A stretch of DNA of 64,000 nt from Sediminihabitans luteus (GTDB taxonomy: Bacteria > Actinomycetota > Actinomycetes > Actinomycetales > Cellulomonadaceae), in NCBI RefSeq assembly GCF_002797595.1, contig NZ_PGFE01000007.1, positions 1-64,000 on the forward strand, given 5' to 3'. The notes under the pieces are model-generated. The model was given only the letters and a program-made list of their open reading frames with translations, did no database searches and was not told the origin of the DNA. Below, piece after piece: positions 41,998 to 51,152 of this stretch (the first letter of the stretch is position 1; every line of letters starts with the position of its first letter). The translations under genes and the position numbers were made by a program.

Positions 41998-42324
41998 GCG
42001 CCGTATGAGCGGACCTCGCGCGCGGCGTCCTCGGTGGGATCCGTCGGTCGCGCGGAACGCGCGCTGCCGCTCCGGGGCGAGGGGAGGGGCGACCGCCTTC
42101 GGCGCGTTCGTCACGGGCGCGTTGGTCATCGGCGCGCCCGTCGTCGGCTCGGCCGTCTGGTCCGGCATTCCCGTGCCCCCTGTCATCGCGTGCAGCACTC
42201 GCGTGGACCCTAGCGACGTCGCACTCTGGTGGACGGCGGGTCTCGGCTGGTGAGCGTCGCCCGCCGATCCCCGGCGGTGGACGACGTCAGGCAGAGTCGT
42301 CCCGCGCCGCTACGGTGGGTGGTC

Positions 42325-43035
42325 ATGGGGTTCGTCGTAGGCGCAGCGATCGTGGGGCTCGGGCTGTGGAGCCTGCTCGCGCCGCGTAGGACGCTCGGCC
42401 GGCAGCGTTGGCACTGGAAGGACGGCGACGACCTCGAGGTCAGCGACGCGTACGCGTTCGTCGTCCGGGCCCTGGGCGTCGCCCTCATCGGGTTCGGGGT
42501 GTTCGTGGGCTTCGCGATGGCGGGCCAGGACCGTCAGAAGGACCGCGGCGACGCCCTCAAGGAGACGTGGGGCCTGACGTACGGCTTCACGGAGGAGCTC
42601 GACAGGCTCCTCGACGTCCCCACGCTGTCCGTCCGCCCGGGGACGGGGACGGCGCCGTCCGACCCTCTCGCCACGGCCGAGATCCTCGGTTTCGCGGTCG
42701 TCGGGTCGACGACGCACGCACCCGAGGTCGAGGTTCCGGCCGCGCACGACGGCGACCTCGTGCTCAAGATCGACCGGGGCATGTGCGAGGCCTTCGCGGC
42801 CGAGGTCGACGAGGACGCGGACGAGGTGCGGCTCGTGGTGCTGACGGAGCCGGGCGACGATCAGGACCCCGTCAGCATCGTCACGGGCGAGCCGTTCGCG
42901 TGCGATCAGTCCGACTCGTGGCGGCCCATGCACGACGAGCTGCTCGTGCACGTTCCGCTGGCCGAGCCGCTCGGCGACCGTGCCGTCGTCGACGGGCTCA
43001 CGGGCGACCCGGTCCCCTCGGTCCCGCTCTCGTGA
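42325..43035 (+). CDS. Membrane protein with acidic soluble domain, 236 aa
   Basis: Two N-terminal helices (about 2-20 and 50-70) surround a short loop with RTLGRQRWHWKDGDDLEVSD, followed by a soluble domain of about 160 residues with cysteines near 155 and 190, ending VHVPLAEPLGDRA and a short tail. No known family. The same protein type is decayed at 38137-38853, which helps define the reading frame and extent of both. Start ATG 42325 (MGFVVGAAIVGLG); a GTG two codons earlier is possible. It converges with the next gene. Confidence 0.7.
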   Translation: MGFVVGAAIVGLGLWSLLAPRRTLGRQRWHWKDGDDLEVSDAYAFVVRALGVALIGFGVFVGFAMAGQDRQKDRGDALKETWGLTYGFTEELDRLLDVPTLSVRPGTGTAPSDPLATAEILGFAVVGSTTHAPEVEVPAAHDGDLVLKIDRGMCEAFAAEVDEDADEVRLVVLTEPGDDQDPVSIVTGEPFACDQSDSWRPMHDELLVHVPLAEPLGDRAVVDGLTGDPVPSVPLS

Positions 43036-43074
43036 CGGCGCCCCGGGGCACGCGACGCCCCGTGTACCGGGCGC

Positions 43075-43734
43075 TCAGGCGATCGGCACGTCCCCGTCGG
43101 TGAACCGCACGAACGCGCAGCGCGCGTCGACGCCCGCGACGGTGCCGCTGCCGAGCACGGCCGTGATGACCGCGGCGACGGTGGCGCGCGCGGTCGAGGA
43201 GTCCTCGGGCACGGGGTCGCCGTCGGCGAGCACGCGCACCGCGCCGCGCGTGGCGTCGTCGGTCAGGGTGCCGGGGCCGAGGATCGCCCAGTCGAGGTCG
43301 GTGCCGCGCAGGTGGTCGTCGGCGGCGACCTTCGCGTCGGCGTAGGCGAAGAACGGGTCGTCGCGGGGCACCCCGTGGTCGTGCACGGCCCCGATGAACG
43401 AGACCATGACGTAGCGGCGAACGCCCTCGCTCGCGGCGGCGTCCATGGTGCGGATCGCGGCGTCGCGGTCCACGGAGTACGTCCGCTCGGCGTCGCCGCC
43501 CCCGCCCGCGCCGGCCGACCACACGACCGCGTCGTGGCCGCGAAGGCCAGCTGCGACGTCGTCCGCGGAGGCCGTGGCCACGTCGAGCACGAGCGGCTGC
43601 GCGCCCAGCCCCGCGATCTGGTCGGACTGCTCGGGGCTGCGGATGATCCCGGTGACCTCGTGGCCGGCGGCGGTGAGGTCACCGATCGCGATCTGCCCGA
43701 CCTTGCCGTGGGCTCCGACGAGTGCGATCTTCAT
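43075..43734 (-). CDS. NAD(P)-binding oxidoreductase, atypical SDR family
   Basis: A 219-residue Rossmann-fold protein of the NmrA/atypical short-chain dehydrogenase group. The dinucleotide-binding start reads MKIALVGAHGKVGQIAI (GxxGxxG type), with LVLDVATASADDVAAGLRGH and VVWSAGAGG for the next strands. RRYVMVSFIG and FFAYADAKVAADDHLRGTDL follow, and LDWAILGPGTLTDD near the end is typical of YwnB/BlvRB-like members. Cytoplasmic, about normal length. Substrate not predictable; some relatives act only as NADP(H) sensors. Confidence 0.9.
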   Translation of the reverse strand: MKIALVGAHGKVGQIAIGDLTAAGHEVTGIIRSPEQSDQIAGLGAQPLVLDVATASADDVAAGLRGHDAVVWSAGAGGGGDAERTYSVDRDAAIRTMDAAASEGVRRYVMVSFIGAVHDHGVPRDDPFFAYADAKVAADDHLRGTDLDWAILGPGTLTDDATRGAVRVLADGDPVPEDSSTARATVAAVITAVLGSGTVAGVDARCAFVRFTDGDVPIA

Positions 43735-43840
43735 GGGCCTGCCTTTCGTGGGGGTCCTCCACCGTGGGCGCGACGCGGGCGGGTCGCAACCGCTGGCGCT
43801 CGCCGCGCCAGGTGCGATGGTTCACGCTTCAATGACCTGC

Positions 43841-44146
43841 ATGACCCGGTCGTCGAAGATCGTCTGGTACGCGGCGTTCGTCGTCGTGATCGCGCTCGGC
43901 CTCGCCTGGTGGGCGGTGTCGACCGAGCGGACGCGCGACGCCGACCGCGCCGACGCGCAGGTCGCGTGCACGCAGGACATCCAGCGCAGCGCGGGGGAGT
44001 CGCAGGCCGTCGTGACGAGCTTCGTGTCCGAGCTCGACGGCGGCACGCTCGAGTTCGAGGGCAGCGAGCCGCTCGGCGACGACCGGTGGACGTGCCTCGC
44101 GCGTCGGACGACGGACGGCTGGGTCACGAGCACGTCGCAGCGCTGA
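43841..44146 (+). CDS. Small single-pass membrane protein, 101 aa
   Basis: An N-terminal hydrophobic helix (about 7-25, KIVWYAAFVVVIALGLAWW) is followed by a soluble part with two cysteines (VACTQDIQRS and RWTCLARR), which could form a disulfide outside the membrane. Three in-frame ATGs (43817, 43832, 43841) are possible; the last gives the shortest tail before the helix and was chosen without ribosome-binding support. No family recognised. Confidence 0.5.
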   Translation: MTRSSKIVWYAAFVVVIALGLAWWAVSTERTRDADRADAQVACTQDIQRSAGESQAVVTSFVSELDGGTLEFEGSEPLGDDRWTCLARRTTDGWVTSTSQR

Positions 44147-44431
44147 CCCGGCCTGGCCGCGGGCGCGGTCCGGGGGCGAGCGGCGGGTGAATCTCGTGCG
44201 GCCCACGGCGAGTGTCGGACGCCGCGTGGGAGCGTTTGCACCGATCGTCGCCCGGGGTGCGGCAAGCCCCGCCTCGCACCGACGGCGTGTGACCGAAACG
44301 TGACCGTTGCACGTTCAACTGTTCGCCTAGCATGAGGCGTCGCCGCCTCGGTGGCAGCCCGTCCGTCCACCACGCCGCGCCTCTGCGGCGCACACCGCGA
44401 CGTCGTCGTCGCTGAGAGCAGGCCCCCCAGC

Positions 44432-47272
44432 ATGCGTTCCGTGTCCCTCACCGCCCCCGTGGCGGCCGTCCTCGCAGCGCTGCTGCTCGTCGCCGGGGTG
44501 GCGACGGGCGTGCCCGCGTTTGCGGGCAACGGCACCGGCGGCAACCCCCACGCCACCGCCACGAGCCCGTCCACCGCCGGCAAGGTCACCATCTGCCACG
44601 CCACGAGCTCGACGAAGAACCCGTTCACCCAGAACACGGTCTCGTTCAACTCGGTCGACAACCCGTTCGAGGACGGGCCCAACGGCCACGGCGACCACGA
44701 GGACGACATCCTGCCCGCGCTCGGCGGGTTCCCCGGCCAGAACCTCGACACGGACTACGACGGGACGACGGGCGCCGAGGTCCTCGCCGCCGGCTGCGCG
44801 ATCCCCGGCGCCACGACCGACGTGACGTACACCGTCTCGTGCGACGCGGTGACCGCGACCTACCCGAGCGGCATCGACTCGATCGACGCGAACGTGCGCA
44901 TCCGCACCGCGGACGGCACGCAGACGCTCAACTACCACCCGAACACCGGCGCCCCGACGGGGAGCACGCAGGACTTCCGGTACGCCGACAAGACCACGCT
45001 GCCCGCGTCCTACACCGTCGAGTGGGTCCAGGTGAACGGGACGAACTACCACTGGGAGGACGGCCTCGAGTGCGGCACGACGCCCACCGGCGAGCCGACC
45101 GACACGCCGACGGACGAGCCGACCGACGAGCCCACGGATGAGCCCACGGGTGAGCCCAGCACGCCCCCGTCGCTGACCGTCCCGCAGTGCACCGAGACGT
45201 CGGCGGTCGCGTTCACCGACCTCAGCGCCTGGAGCACCGCCGACACCAAGGGCGGTGGCGCCAACGAGGTCACCGCGACCGGCCTGCACGTCAGCGCCCC
45301 GGGCGGCGGCAAGGCGGCCGCCTACTACGGCCACGCGTTCGACCTCGCCGACGCGGGCGCCCCGACGCTCGCCTGGACCGGCACCGGCACCGCCCCCGGC
45401 CTGCAGATGGGCGTCGACCTCGACGCCGACGGCGCCTGGGACGGCGTGCTCGTCAACGAGCAGCACGCCTACCCCGACCACGCCGACGAGTGGTGGATCA
45501 CGCGCGGCACCGCCGGACCGCACGCCACCTCGATCTTCGGGCACCCCGCCGGCACGCTCGACGAGTGGCTCACGGCCTACCCGCACGCCCAGGTCCAGTA
45601 CGTCGGCTACTCGCTCGGCACGCTCGGCGCCGACCAGTCCGGCGACGGCGTGATCACGGCCCTCACGATCGGTTGCGAGACCTACACCTTCGCCGCGGCA
45701 CCCGCCGCGCCGACTCCCGCGACGCCCGCCGTCGAGATCAGCCAGCCCGTGTGCACGCCCGTCGAGGGCGAGCTCAAGGGCCAGACCGTGGCCGGCGGCG
45801 CCGTCCGCATCCCCACCAACCCCGGCGTCCGCTCGGTCTACGTCTTCAACGGCACCGACACCACGCACGGCAAGCCCGCCGACCTCACGGACCTCGCGCC
45901 CGGCACCTACCTCGTGATCGCGACCCCGCAGGACGGCTTCACGTTCGACGGGGCGCTCGCGGAGGGCTGGCGGCTCAGCCCGTCGGGCAAGGCGACGTAC
46001 ACGTTCACGCTCGCGGTCGACGACTGCTGGGAGCCGCTGCCCGCGACCCCCGTGGTCGACGTGACGCAGCAGCAGTGCACGCCCGACGAGGGCGTCAAGG
46101 GTCAGACCGTCACGGGCGGCATGATCGACGTGACCGACGCGCTCGGCGTCGCGAGCGTCTACGTGTTCAACGGCGCGACCGTGACGGAGGGCAAGCCCGC
46201 CGACCTGCACGACCTCGCGCCGGGCCAGTACCTCGTGATCGCGACGCCCGCGAGCGGCTACACGTTCCAGGGCGCGCTCGGCGAGGGCTGGCGCACGAGC
46301 ACCGGCGCGCAGGACAGCAAGGCCACGACGGTCGTGACGATCGCCGCGGCCGAGGACTGCTGGGTGCCGGTCGAGGTCACCGCGCTCCCGCCCGTCGTCG
46401 ACGACGTGTGCGGCCCCGACGACACCATTACGTTCCCCGAGGTCGAGGGCGTCGAGTACTCCAAGAACCTCGCGCCCGACGGTCGCTGGACCGTCAAGGC
46501 CGTCGTGCAGGACGGCTACGTCCTGAGCAACGGCTCGGCGAAGAACCCCGGCATCACGTGGTTCACGGTCGACCTGCGGGACGACTCCCTCGGCTGCCAG
46601 GCACCGAGCCTCACGGGCTCGGTCGCCGTCGGCGAGTGCGTGGCCGGCGCCCCGTGGATCTCGTACGACGTCACGCTCACCGACCCCGACCACCAGGCGA
46701 CCGGGAGCACCGCGACCGTCGTCATCACGGACGGCACGCACACCGAGACGGTCGTGCTCGGGGACCTCGTCGACGGGTCGCTCTCGGGTCGCGCGCTGTG
46801 GCCCGGCGCGTCGGTCGGCGACGACGGCGTGACGCCGACCGGCTGGCCCGGGTGGGAGCAGGCCGAGGACGGCTCGTGGTCCGAGACCGACGGCAACTAC
46901 GCCTGGACGCGCGGCGACGTGACCGCGACGATCGAGGTCAACCCGAGCCTCGAGGTCGCGCTGCAGTACCCCGAGGCGACGCCCGAGTGCGCCCTCGCCC
47001 CGGCGCCGGAGCCCGAGCCGGGGACCGAGCCGTCCCCGACGCCCGAGCTGCCGACCGACGCCGGCACGACCGACGCACCCACGCAGGTCGCGACCGACGC
47101 GCCCCGCGAGGTGCTCGGCACGAGCGTCCCGCAGGAGCCCACGACCGCGCAGGCCTCGGGCGACGGGCTCGCCGCGACCGGCTCGAACGCGATGCTCCTC
47201 GCCCTCTCGGCGATGCTGATCGTCGCGGCCGGCGTCATGGCGATGGTCTCGGTGCGTCTGCGCCGCGAGTGA
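44432..47272 (+). CDS. Large LAXTG-anchored surface protein
   Basis: A 946-residue exported protein with signal peptide (ending VPAFA) and a C-terminal sorting signal: LAATG, a hydrophobic helix and a basic tail (VRLRRE). LAXTG signals are used by class E sortases of high-GC actinobacteria. Domains: residues 40-115 with VTICHATSSTKN and HGDHEDDILP, a common surface-protein domain; a repetitive PTDEPTDEP linker near 220-240; a cysteine-paired region at 240-430; two related Ig-like repeats (VCTPVEGELKGQTVAGG and QCTPDEGVKGQTVTGG); and further beta domains. Probably an adhesin or wall-structural protein. No sortase gene lies in the window. A 67-bp repeat covers its last codons. Confidence 0.85.
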   Translation: MRSVSLTAPVAAVLAALLLVAGVATGVPAFAGNGTGGNPHATATSPSTAGKVTICHATSSTKNPFTQNTVSFNSVDNPFEDGPNGHGDHEDDILPALGGFPGQNLDTDYDGTTGAEVLAAGCAIPGATTDVTYTVSCDAVTATYPSGIDSIDANVRIRTADGTQTLNYHPNTGAPTGSTQDFRYADKTTLPASYTVEWVQVNGTNYHWEDGLECGTTPTGEPTDTPTDEPTDEPTDEPTGEPSTPPSLTVPQCTETSAVAFTDLSAWSTADTKGGGANEVTATGLHVSAPGGGKAAAYYGHAFDLADAGAPTLAWTGTGTAPGLQMGVDLDADGAWDGVLVNEQHAYPDHADEWWITRGTAGPHATSIFGHPAGTLDEWLTAYPHAQVQYVGYSLGTLGADQSGDGVITALTIGCETYTFAAAPAAPTPATPAVEISQPVCTPVEGELKGQTVAGGAVRIPTNPGVRSVYVFNGTDTTHGKPADLTDLAPGTYLVIATPQDGFTFDGALAEGWRLSPSGKATYTFTLAVDDCWEPLPATPVVDVTQQQCTPDEGVKGQTVTGGMIDVTDALGVASVYVFNGATVTEGKPADLHDLAPGQYLVIATPASGYTFQGALGEGWRTSTGAQDSKATTVVTIAAAEDCWVPVEVTALPPVVDDVCGPDDTITFPEVEGVEYSKNLAPDGRWTVKAVVQDGYVLSNGSAKNPGITWFTVDLRDDSLGCQAPSLTGSVAVGECVAGAPWISYDVTLTDPDHQATGSTATVVITDGTHTETVVLGDLVDGSLSGRALWPGASVGDDGVTPTGWPGWEQAEDGSWSETDGNYAWTRGDVTATIEVNPSLEVALQYPEATPECALAPAPEPEPGTEPSPTPELPTDAGTTDAPTQVATDAPREVLGTSVPQEPTTAQASGDGLAATGSNAMLLALSAMLIVAAGVMAMVSVRLRRE

Positions 47273-47316
47273 TCCGCGGCGGACGGCGCGTGGTGACCAC
47301 GCGCCGTCCGACCGGG
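47250..47316 (+). repeat. 67-bp direct repeat, copy 1 (gene 3' end plus terminator)
   Basis: Identical at 66 of 67 positions to 48551-48617. It includes the last seven codons and stop of the LAXTG surface-protein gene and a terminator palindrome with 14-base arms at 47281-47309 (GGACGGCGCGTGGT/ACCACGCGCCGTCC around one base). Confidence 0.9.
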
Positions 47317-47437
47317 GGGCGTGGTCCGGGACCGTACCGCCCCCGCTCGAAGGTCGGGCCGTCATGGTCCGCTTGCCTGCGCACGCGGTATGTTCTCCCG
47401 CGGTGGCCGGGGAGCGGCCCTCGGCGAAAGGCTTCAC

Positions 47438-48520
47438 GTGCTGGCACATCGCACTGTCGGGGCGCGTGCACTCGCGTCACTCGCGCTCGTCCTTGGTCTT
47501 CTTGGCGCCGGGCTCGGCCCTGCGGCTGCTGCGGACACGTCCGCTCCGGTCCTGACGCGCGTCACCACGCACTCGGACGTGCGGGCCTCGGGCGCGACGA
47601 CCAAGGTCTGGGTCTCGTGGGAGGTCGCAGGAGCGGAGAACGTCGTCGTCGACGTCGCCTACCGCACGGGCCGCACCGGCCAGGGCTTCGGGGAATGGGT
47701 CCATCCCGACGCCTGGAAGGGGCTGAGCGGGCAGGGGCAGTACCTCGCAGCGAGGACGGGCGACCACGTGTGCTTCGCGCTCAGTGCACGTGACGCGTCA
47801 GGGAACCGCAGCGCCTGGGTCAAACCGCGGTGCACCTACGTCGACGGCACAGCGCCCGTGCTCACCTCGCTGAGCCTTCCCGACGCGGTCGCCCCCGACG
47901 GATTCTCGATCGGGACGACGACCGCCTCGTGGACCGTGCGCGATGACCGGTCCGTGACCTCCTACGACGTGTGGCGGCGGACGTACGCCGCCGTTCCGCA
48001 GTACGGGGCGACGCCGACGAGGTATGCGCTCGGGTGGGACGACCCCATCGTGACCACCGTGAGGAGCGCGCGGACGAGCGTCGAGCAGCTCATGGGGCAG
48101 ACCGGGTGCATCAAGGTGCGCGCCCGGGACGCGGCGGGCAACGTCGGCCCGTGGTCGGGTCAGCACTGCACGAGTACCGTCATGGACGGGCAGTGGTTCG
48201 CGTACTACGCCCCGGCCTGGTTCAGCTTGCGCACGCTGCAGAACAACTGGGCCGAGGTCGCACCCGGCACGAGCCTGCGCTCGACGCACGGCGCCATGGG
48301 ACGTTCGGTGCGGTTCCGCGTCTCGTCAGGCCCGAGCGCGGGGTCGTTCGACGTCTACAGCGGGTCGACGAAGATCGGCCATGTGAACGCGTACTCGTCC
48401 GCCGCGGGGACCAAGACCGTGACGGTCCGGGCGTCGGCGCCGTTCCGCGGATATCTGACGCTGCGCTCCACGTCGTCGCGCGGGACGGTCGAGATCCGCT
48501 CCTGGGCTGTGATGCCGTAG
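47438..48520 (+). CDS. Secreted protein, short paralogue of the 48694 gene
   Basis: A 360-residue exported protein: GTG start preceded by AAAGG, signal peptide ALASLALVLGLLGAGLGPAA, then two fibronectin/Ig-like segments (TKVWVSWEVAGAENVVVDVA; CTYVDGTAPVLTSLSLPDAV, with SVTSYDVWRRTY) and a C-terminal beta-rich domain ending TSSRGTVEIRSWAVMP. The whole protein aligns to the C-terminal 45% of the protein encoded at 48694, with the same cysteine and aromatic positions. It lies between two copies of a 67-bp repeat and is convergent with that paralogue, suggesting duplication. Function is unknown; extracellular binding is plausible. Confidence 0.75.
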   Translation: MLAHRTVGARALASLALVLGLLGAGLGPAAAADTSAPVLTRVTTHSDVRASGATTKVWVSWEVAGAENVVVDVAYRTGRTGQGFGEWVHPDAWKGLSGQGQYLAARTGDHVCFALSARDASGNRSAWVKPRCTYVDGTAPVLTSLSLPDAVAPDGFSIGTTTASWTVRDDRSVTSYDVWRRTYAAVPQYGATPTRYALGWDDPIVTTVRSARTSVEQLMGQTGCIKVRARDAAGNVGPWSGQHCTSTVMDGQWFAYYAPAWFSLRTLQNNWAEVAPGTSLRSTHGAMGRSVRFRVSSGPSAGSFDVYSGSTKIGHVNAYSSAAGTKTVTVRASAPFRGYLTLRSTSSRGTVEIRSWAVMP

Positions 48521-48550
48521 TCCGGGCCACCGTCGAGGCGTCGACGAGCG

Positions 48551-48617
48551 CGGTGCGTCTGCGCCGCGAGTGACCCGCGGCGGACGGCGCGTGGTGACCA
48601 CGCGCCGTCCGACCGGG
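48551..48617 (+). repeat. 67-bp direct repeat, copy 2
   Basis: Second copy of 47250-47316, 1,301 bp away, one mismatch. It contains a remnant of the surface-protein 3' end (VRLRRE then stop) that is not attached to any gene here, and the same terminator palindrome at 48582-48610. Its placement downstream of the 47438 gene gives that gene a terminator. Confidence 0.9.
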
Positions 48618-48620
48618 CGA

Positions 48621-48662
48621 ACGAACGCCGGGCCACCCTCGACAGGGTGGCCCGGCGTTCGT
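48621..48662 (-). terminator. Terminator hairpin of the 48694 gene
   Basis: A perfect 19-bp stem (arms 48621-48639 and 48644-48662) with a CGAC loop, 32 bp past the stop of the minus-strand gene. It lies back-to-back with the repeat-borne palindrome serving the opposite strand. Confidence 0.85.
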
Positions 48663-48693
48663 CGTCCTGCTCAGGACGTGCGGTGGGTCGGAT

Positions 48694-51048
48694 CTACGGC
48701 AGGACGACCCAGTTCTTGATCTCGGTCGTGTACTTCGAGGTCTGCTTGAGCGTCAGCTGACCGCTGAAATCCTTCGAGGCCTTGAGCGTGACGACCTTCG
48801 ACCCCGACCGCGACGCATAGGCGCTGACGTGACCGATCTTCCGCGAGCCGGCGTAGACGTCGAAGCCACCCTGCTGGGTACCCCCGTTGAGGGTGAACCG
48901 GATGGTGCGCCCGGTCAGGGAGGCCGTGGACCGCACGCTCGTGCCCGGAGCCACGGGGCGCCACTTCGCGGTGCGCGAGAGCCCTGCGCGGTTGAAGTCG
49001 GCGCCGACCTTCGGGGTCGAGGCGCAGTGCGACAACGACCACGGGCTCACATGCCCGACGGCGTCCCGCGCGCGGACGCGAACGCACTCGGTCTGGCCGC
49101 CCATGGGCTGCGCGTGGGTGCTGGTGGACGTGCCGACGGTCTCGATCCACGCCGTGCCCCACCCGTGGATCGGCTTCCCCATGTCGTCGGTCGACCGGTG
49201 AGGGCTGTAGGCGCGGTGCCAGACCTCGTACGTCACGGGCGTGTCGTCCCTGGCCGTGAAGCGGACCCGGGTCGCCCCGTAGGTCCCCGCGGGCAGGAAC
49301 GGCTGGGCCACGGTCACGGACGTCATCTTCGGCACGGTGCCGTCGACGTAGCTGCAGGCGGGCTTCTTCCATGCGCCCGAGTTGCCGACGCGGTCGCGCA
49401 CGTGCACGGCGAAGCAGATGTGGTCACCGTCCTGCGCGGACACGTACACGCCGCTCTTGCTGATCCCTTCCCACGCGCTGGGGTGCACCCAGTCGCCGTA
49501 GCCCTTGCCCGTACGGCCCTTGCGATAGGCGACGTCGTAGACCTCGTCGCTCGTGCCCCCGGCGTCGATCGACTCCCAGGACACCCACACCTTGGTCGAA
49601 CCGGCAGCGCCCTTGACGACGGGGTGGGTCCTGATGCTGGTGAAGGTGGGAACGGTCGCGTCGATGGTGATGCAGTGCTCTGCGCCCCACCCGCCGACGT
49701 TCCCGCGTCCGTCGTCCGCCCTCATCTTGACGCACGTGGTGGAACCAGCGGGAGCTGTCGTCGTCCAGGACCTCGTGGAGACGGCGGGCACGGTCCGCCA
49801 GTCGCCGAAGCTTGCGGCTCCGGACGATCTCTCCCGCACCAACACCTCGTAGGTGAGGTCGGTGCTCGGGACGAAACCAGGATCGGCAGTGTCGGTCGAG
49901 TAGCCGTAGAAGGTGATGTCGTTCGTGTACGAAATTTCTCCCCCGCCATTGACGGTCGGGGCACTCGGTGCGACGTGGTCCTCGACCTCTGCGGCCGGGG
50001 CGCTCTGCGGGGTGTGGACCACCAGGTGCGCGACGCCGTCGGGGCCGGCGAAGGCGAAGCTCGCCCCGCTCTCGTCGAGGTCAAGGGCTGGCGCGGCCCC
50101 GACAGGACCGTAGGTCGTCGTGGGGTGCGACCCGGTCGAGTCGCGGACGACGGCGACGCCCCCGGAGCCTCCGGCATCGCGGAGCCCGGCCACGAATCCG
50201 GCCCCAGCCCTCACGTCGTCGAGCTCTGAGAGCTCGGGGATCGCGGACTGGGTGGCGTAGACCGCTGACGTATCCACGACCGTCCAGCCCGCTGCGCACC
50301 GTCCGACCGCCCAACGACCGAACACGTCCAGCTGTGTGGACGTGCACATTCGCCTCGTGGTCCTCGTCGTGCCGTCGGACGCGACGAGGCTGCCGAAGAT
50401 CGTCGTCCACAGCAGTCCGCCGTCGAGGTCGGTGACAAGGTCGCCGCTCACCGGGATCTTGCCCAGCACCGCCCCCGTGGTGGTGGTCTGCTTGACCCAC
50501 TCGCGCGCGCTCTCGCCGGGGACGAGAGCTTCGAGCCCGTCCTGGCTCACGCGCGAGCGCGGCGGCAGCATTCGCGTCGCCCCGTCCCCGCCCCAGGTGA
50601 CGCGGACGTCGCCCGTGGACGTGCTCGTGACGAGCACCTCCCCCTCGGCGGCGACGACCCGGTCACCCTCCGGCAGCGTCGCGGGGACGTCGCCCCATCC
50701 GAGGACCCAGCCGGCGGCCGGGTTCGTGCGGTCGTACGAGACGAGCCGGACGCCGTCCGCGAACTCTGCCTCGGCGACGAGCGAGGTGTCCGTGACGCCG
50801 ATGGTCCCGGTGAGCGTCGCGCCCTCGGGTGCTCCGACGAGCGCGCCCGGCAGCACGGGCGTCTCGGCGGGGAGAGCTCCGGCGTCGGTGCTGGCCGACG
50901 CACGGGCGGCCGGGTCGGCGGTCGCTGCCGTGGTCCCGGTGAGCGTGATGCCCAGGCCGAGGGCGACTGCGGCGACGGCCGCGGTCCCTCGTCTCCCGAG
51001 CGGGAGAAGCGTCCTCCAGGACGGTGTGGGCTGGCGGCTGGACGACAT
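48694..51048 (-). CDS. Large secreted repeat protein, 784 aa
   Basis: An exported protein with a twin-basic N-terminus and signal peptide (AAVAAVALGLGITLTGTTAA). Its first 390 residues form a repetitive beta-rich domain, possibly a beta-propeller (VRLVSYDRTNPAAGWVLGWG, TRRMCTSTQLDVFGRWAVGR). Three fibronectin/Ig-like segments with paired cysteines follow (TTCVKMRADDGRGNVGGW, TKVWVSWESIDAGG, VTYEVWHRAYSPH). The C-terminal beta domain is shared with the 47438 protein (FDVYAGSRKIGHVSAYASRS). No sorting signal or membrane anchor at the C-terminus. AGGGAG precedes the ATG. A cell-surface or extracellular matrix role is inferred; no catalytic motif is seen. Confidence 0.78.
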   Translation of the reverse strand: MSSSRQPTPSWRTLLPLGRRGTAAVAAVALGLGITLTGTTAATADPAARASASTDAGALPAETPVLPGALVGAPEGATLTGTIGVTDTSLVAEAEFADGVRLVSYDRTNPAAGWVLGWGDVPATLPEGDRVVAAEGEVLVTSTSTGDVRVTWGGDGATRMLPPRSRVSQDGLEALVPGESAREWVKQTTTTGAVLGKIPVSGDLVTDLDGGLLWTTIFGSLVASDGTTRTTRRMCTSTQLDVFGRWAVGRCAAGWTVVDTSAVYATQSAIPELSELDDVRAGAGFVAGLRDAGGSGGVAVVRDSTGSHPTTTYGPVGAAPALDLDESGASFAFAGPDGVAHLVVHTPQSAPAAEVEDHVAPSAPTVNGGGEISYTNDITFYGYSTDTADPGFVPSTDLTYEVLVRERSSGAASFGDWRTVPAVSTRSWTTTAPAGSTTCVKMRADDGRGNVGGWGAEHCITIDATVPTFTSIRTHPVVKGAAGSTKVWVSWESIDAGGTSDEVYDVAYRKGRTGKGYGDWVHPSAWEGISKSGVYVSAQDGDHICFAVHVRDRVGNSGAWKKPACSYVDGTVPKMTSVTVAQPFLPAGTYGATRVRFTARDDTPVTYEVWHRAYSPHRSTDDMGKPIHGWGTAWIETVGTSTSTHAQPMGGQTECVRVRARDAVGHVSPWSLSHCASTPKVGADFNRAGLSRTAKWRPVAPGTSVRSTASLTGRTIRFTLNGGTQQGGFDVYAGSRKIGHVSAYASRSGSKVVTLKASKDFSGQLTLKQTSKYTTEIKNWVVLP

Positions 51049-51152
51049 CGGCGGCTCCCTTGCTGCGGCAGCCCCCGTGGCTGCCGCAGGCAACATAGCG
51101 GACTTTCCCGGCTGTCTTTCGCTCGGTCCACAGGGTCGCGGTGCGCGTCCCG

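Noticed and set aside
41858-42253. A 131-codon plus-strand frame
   Set aside because: No ribosome binding site or domain; the opposite strand shows a lipoprotein signal peptide.
44327-47449. A 1,040-codon minus-strand frame opposite the LAXTG protein
   Set aside because: No start signal or domain; the plus-strand protein has signal peptide and sorting signal.
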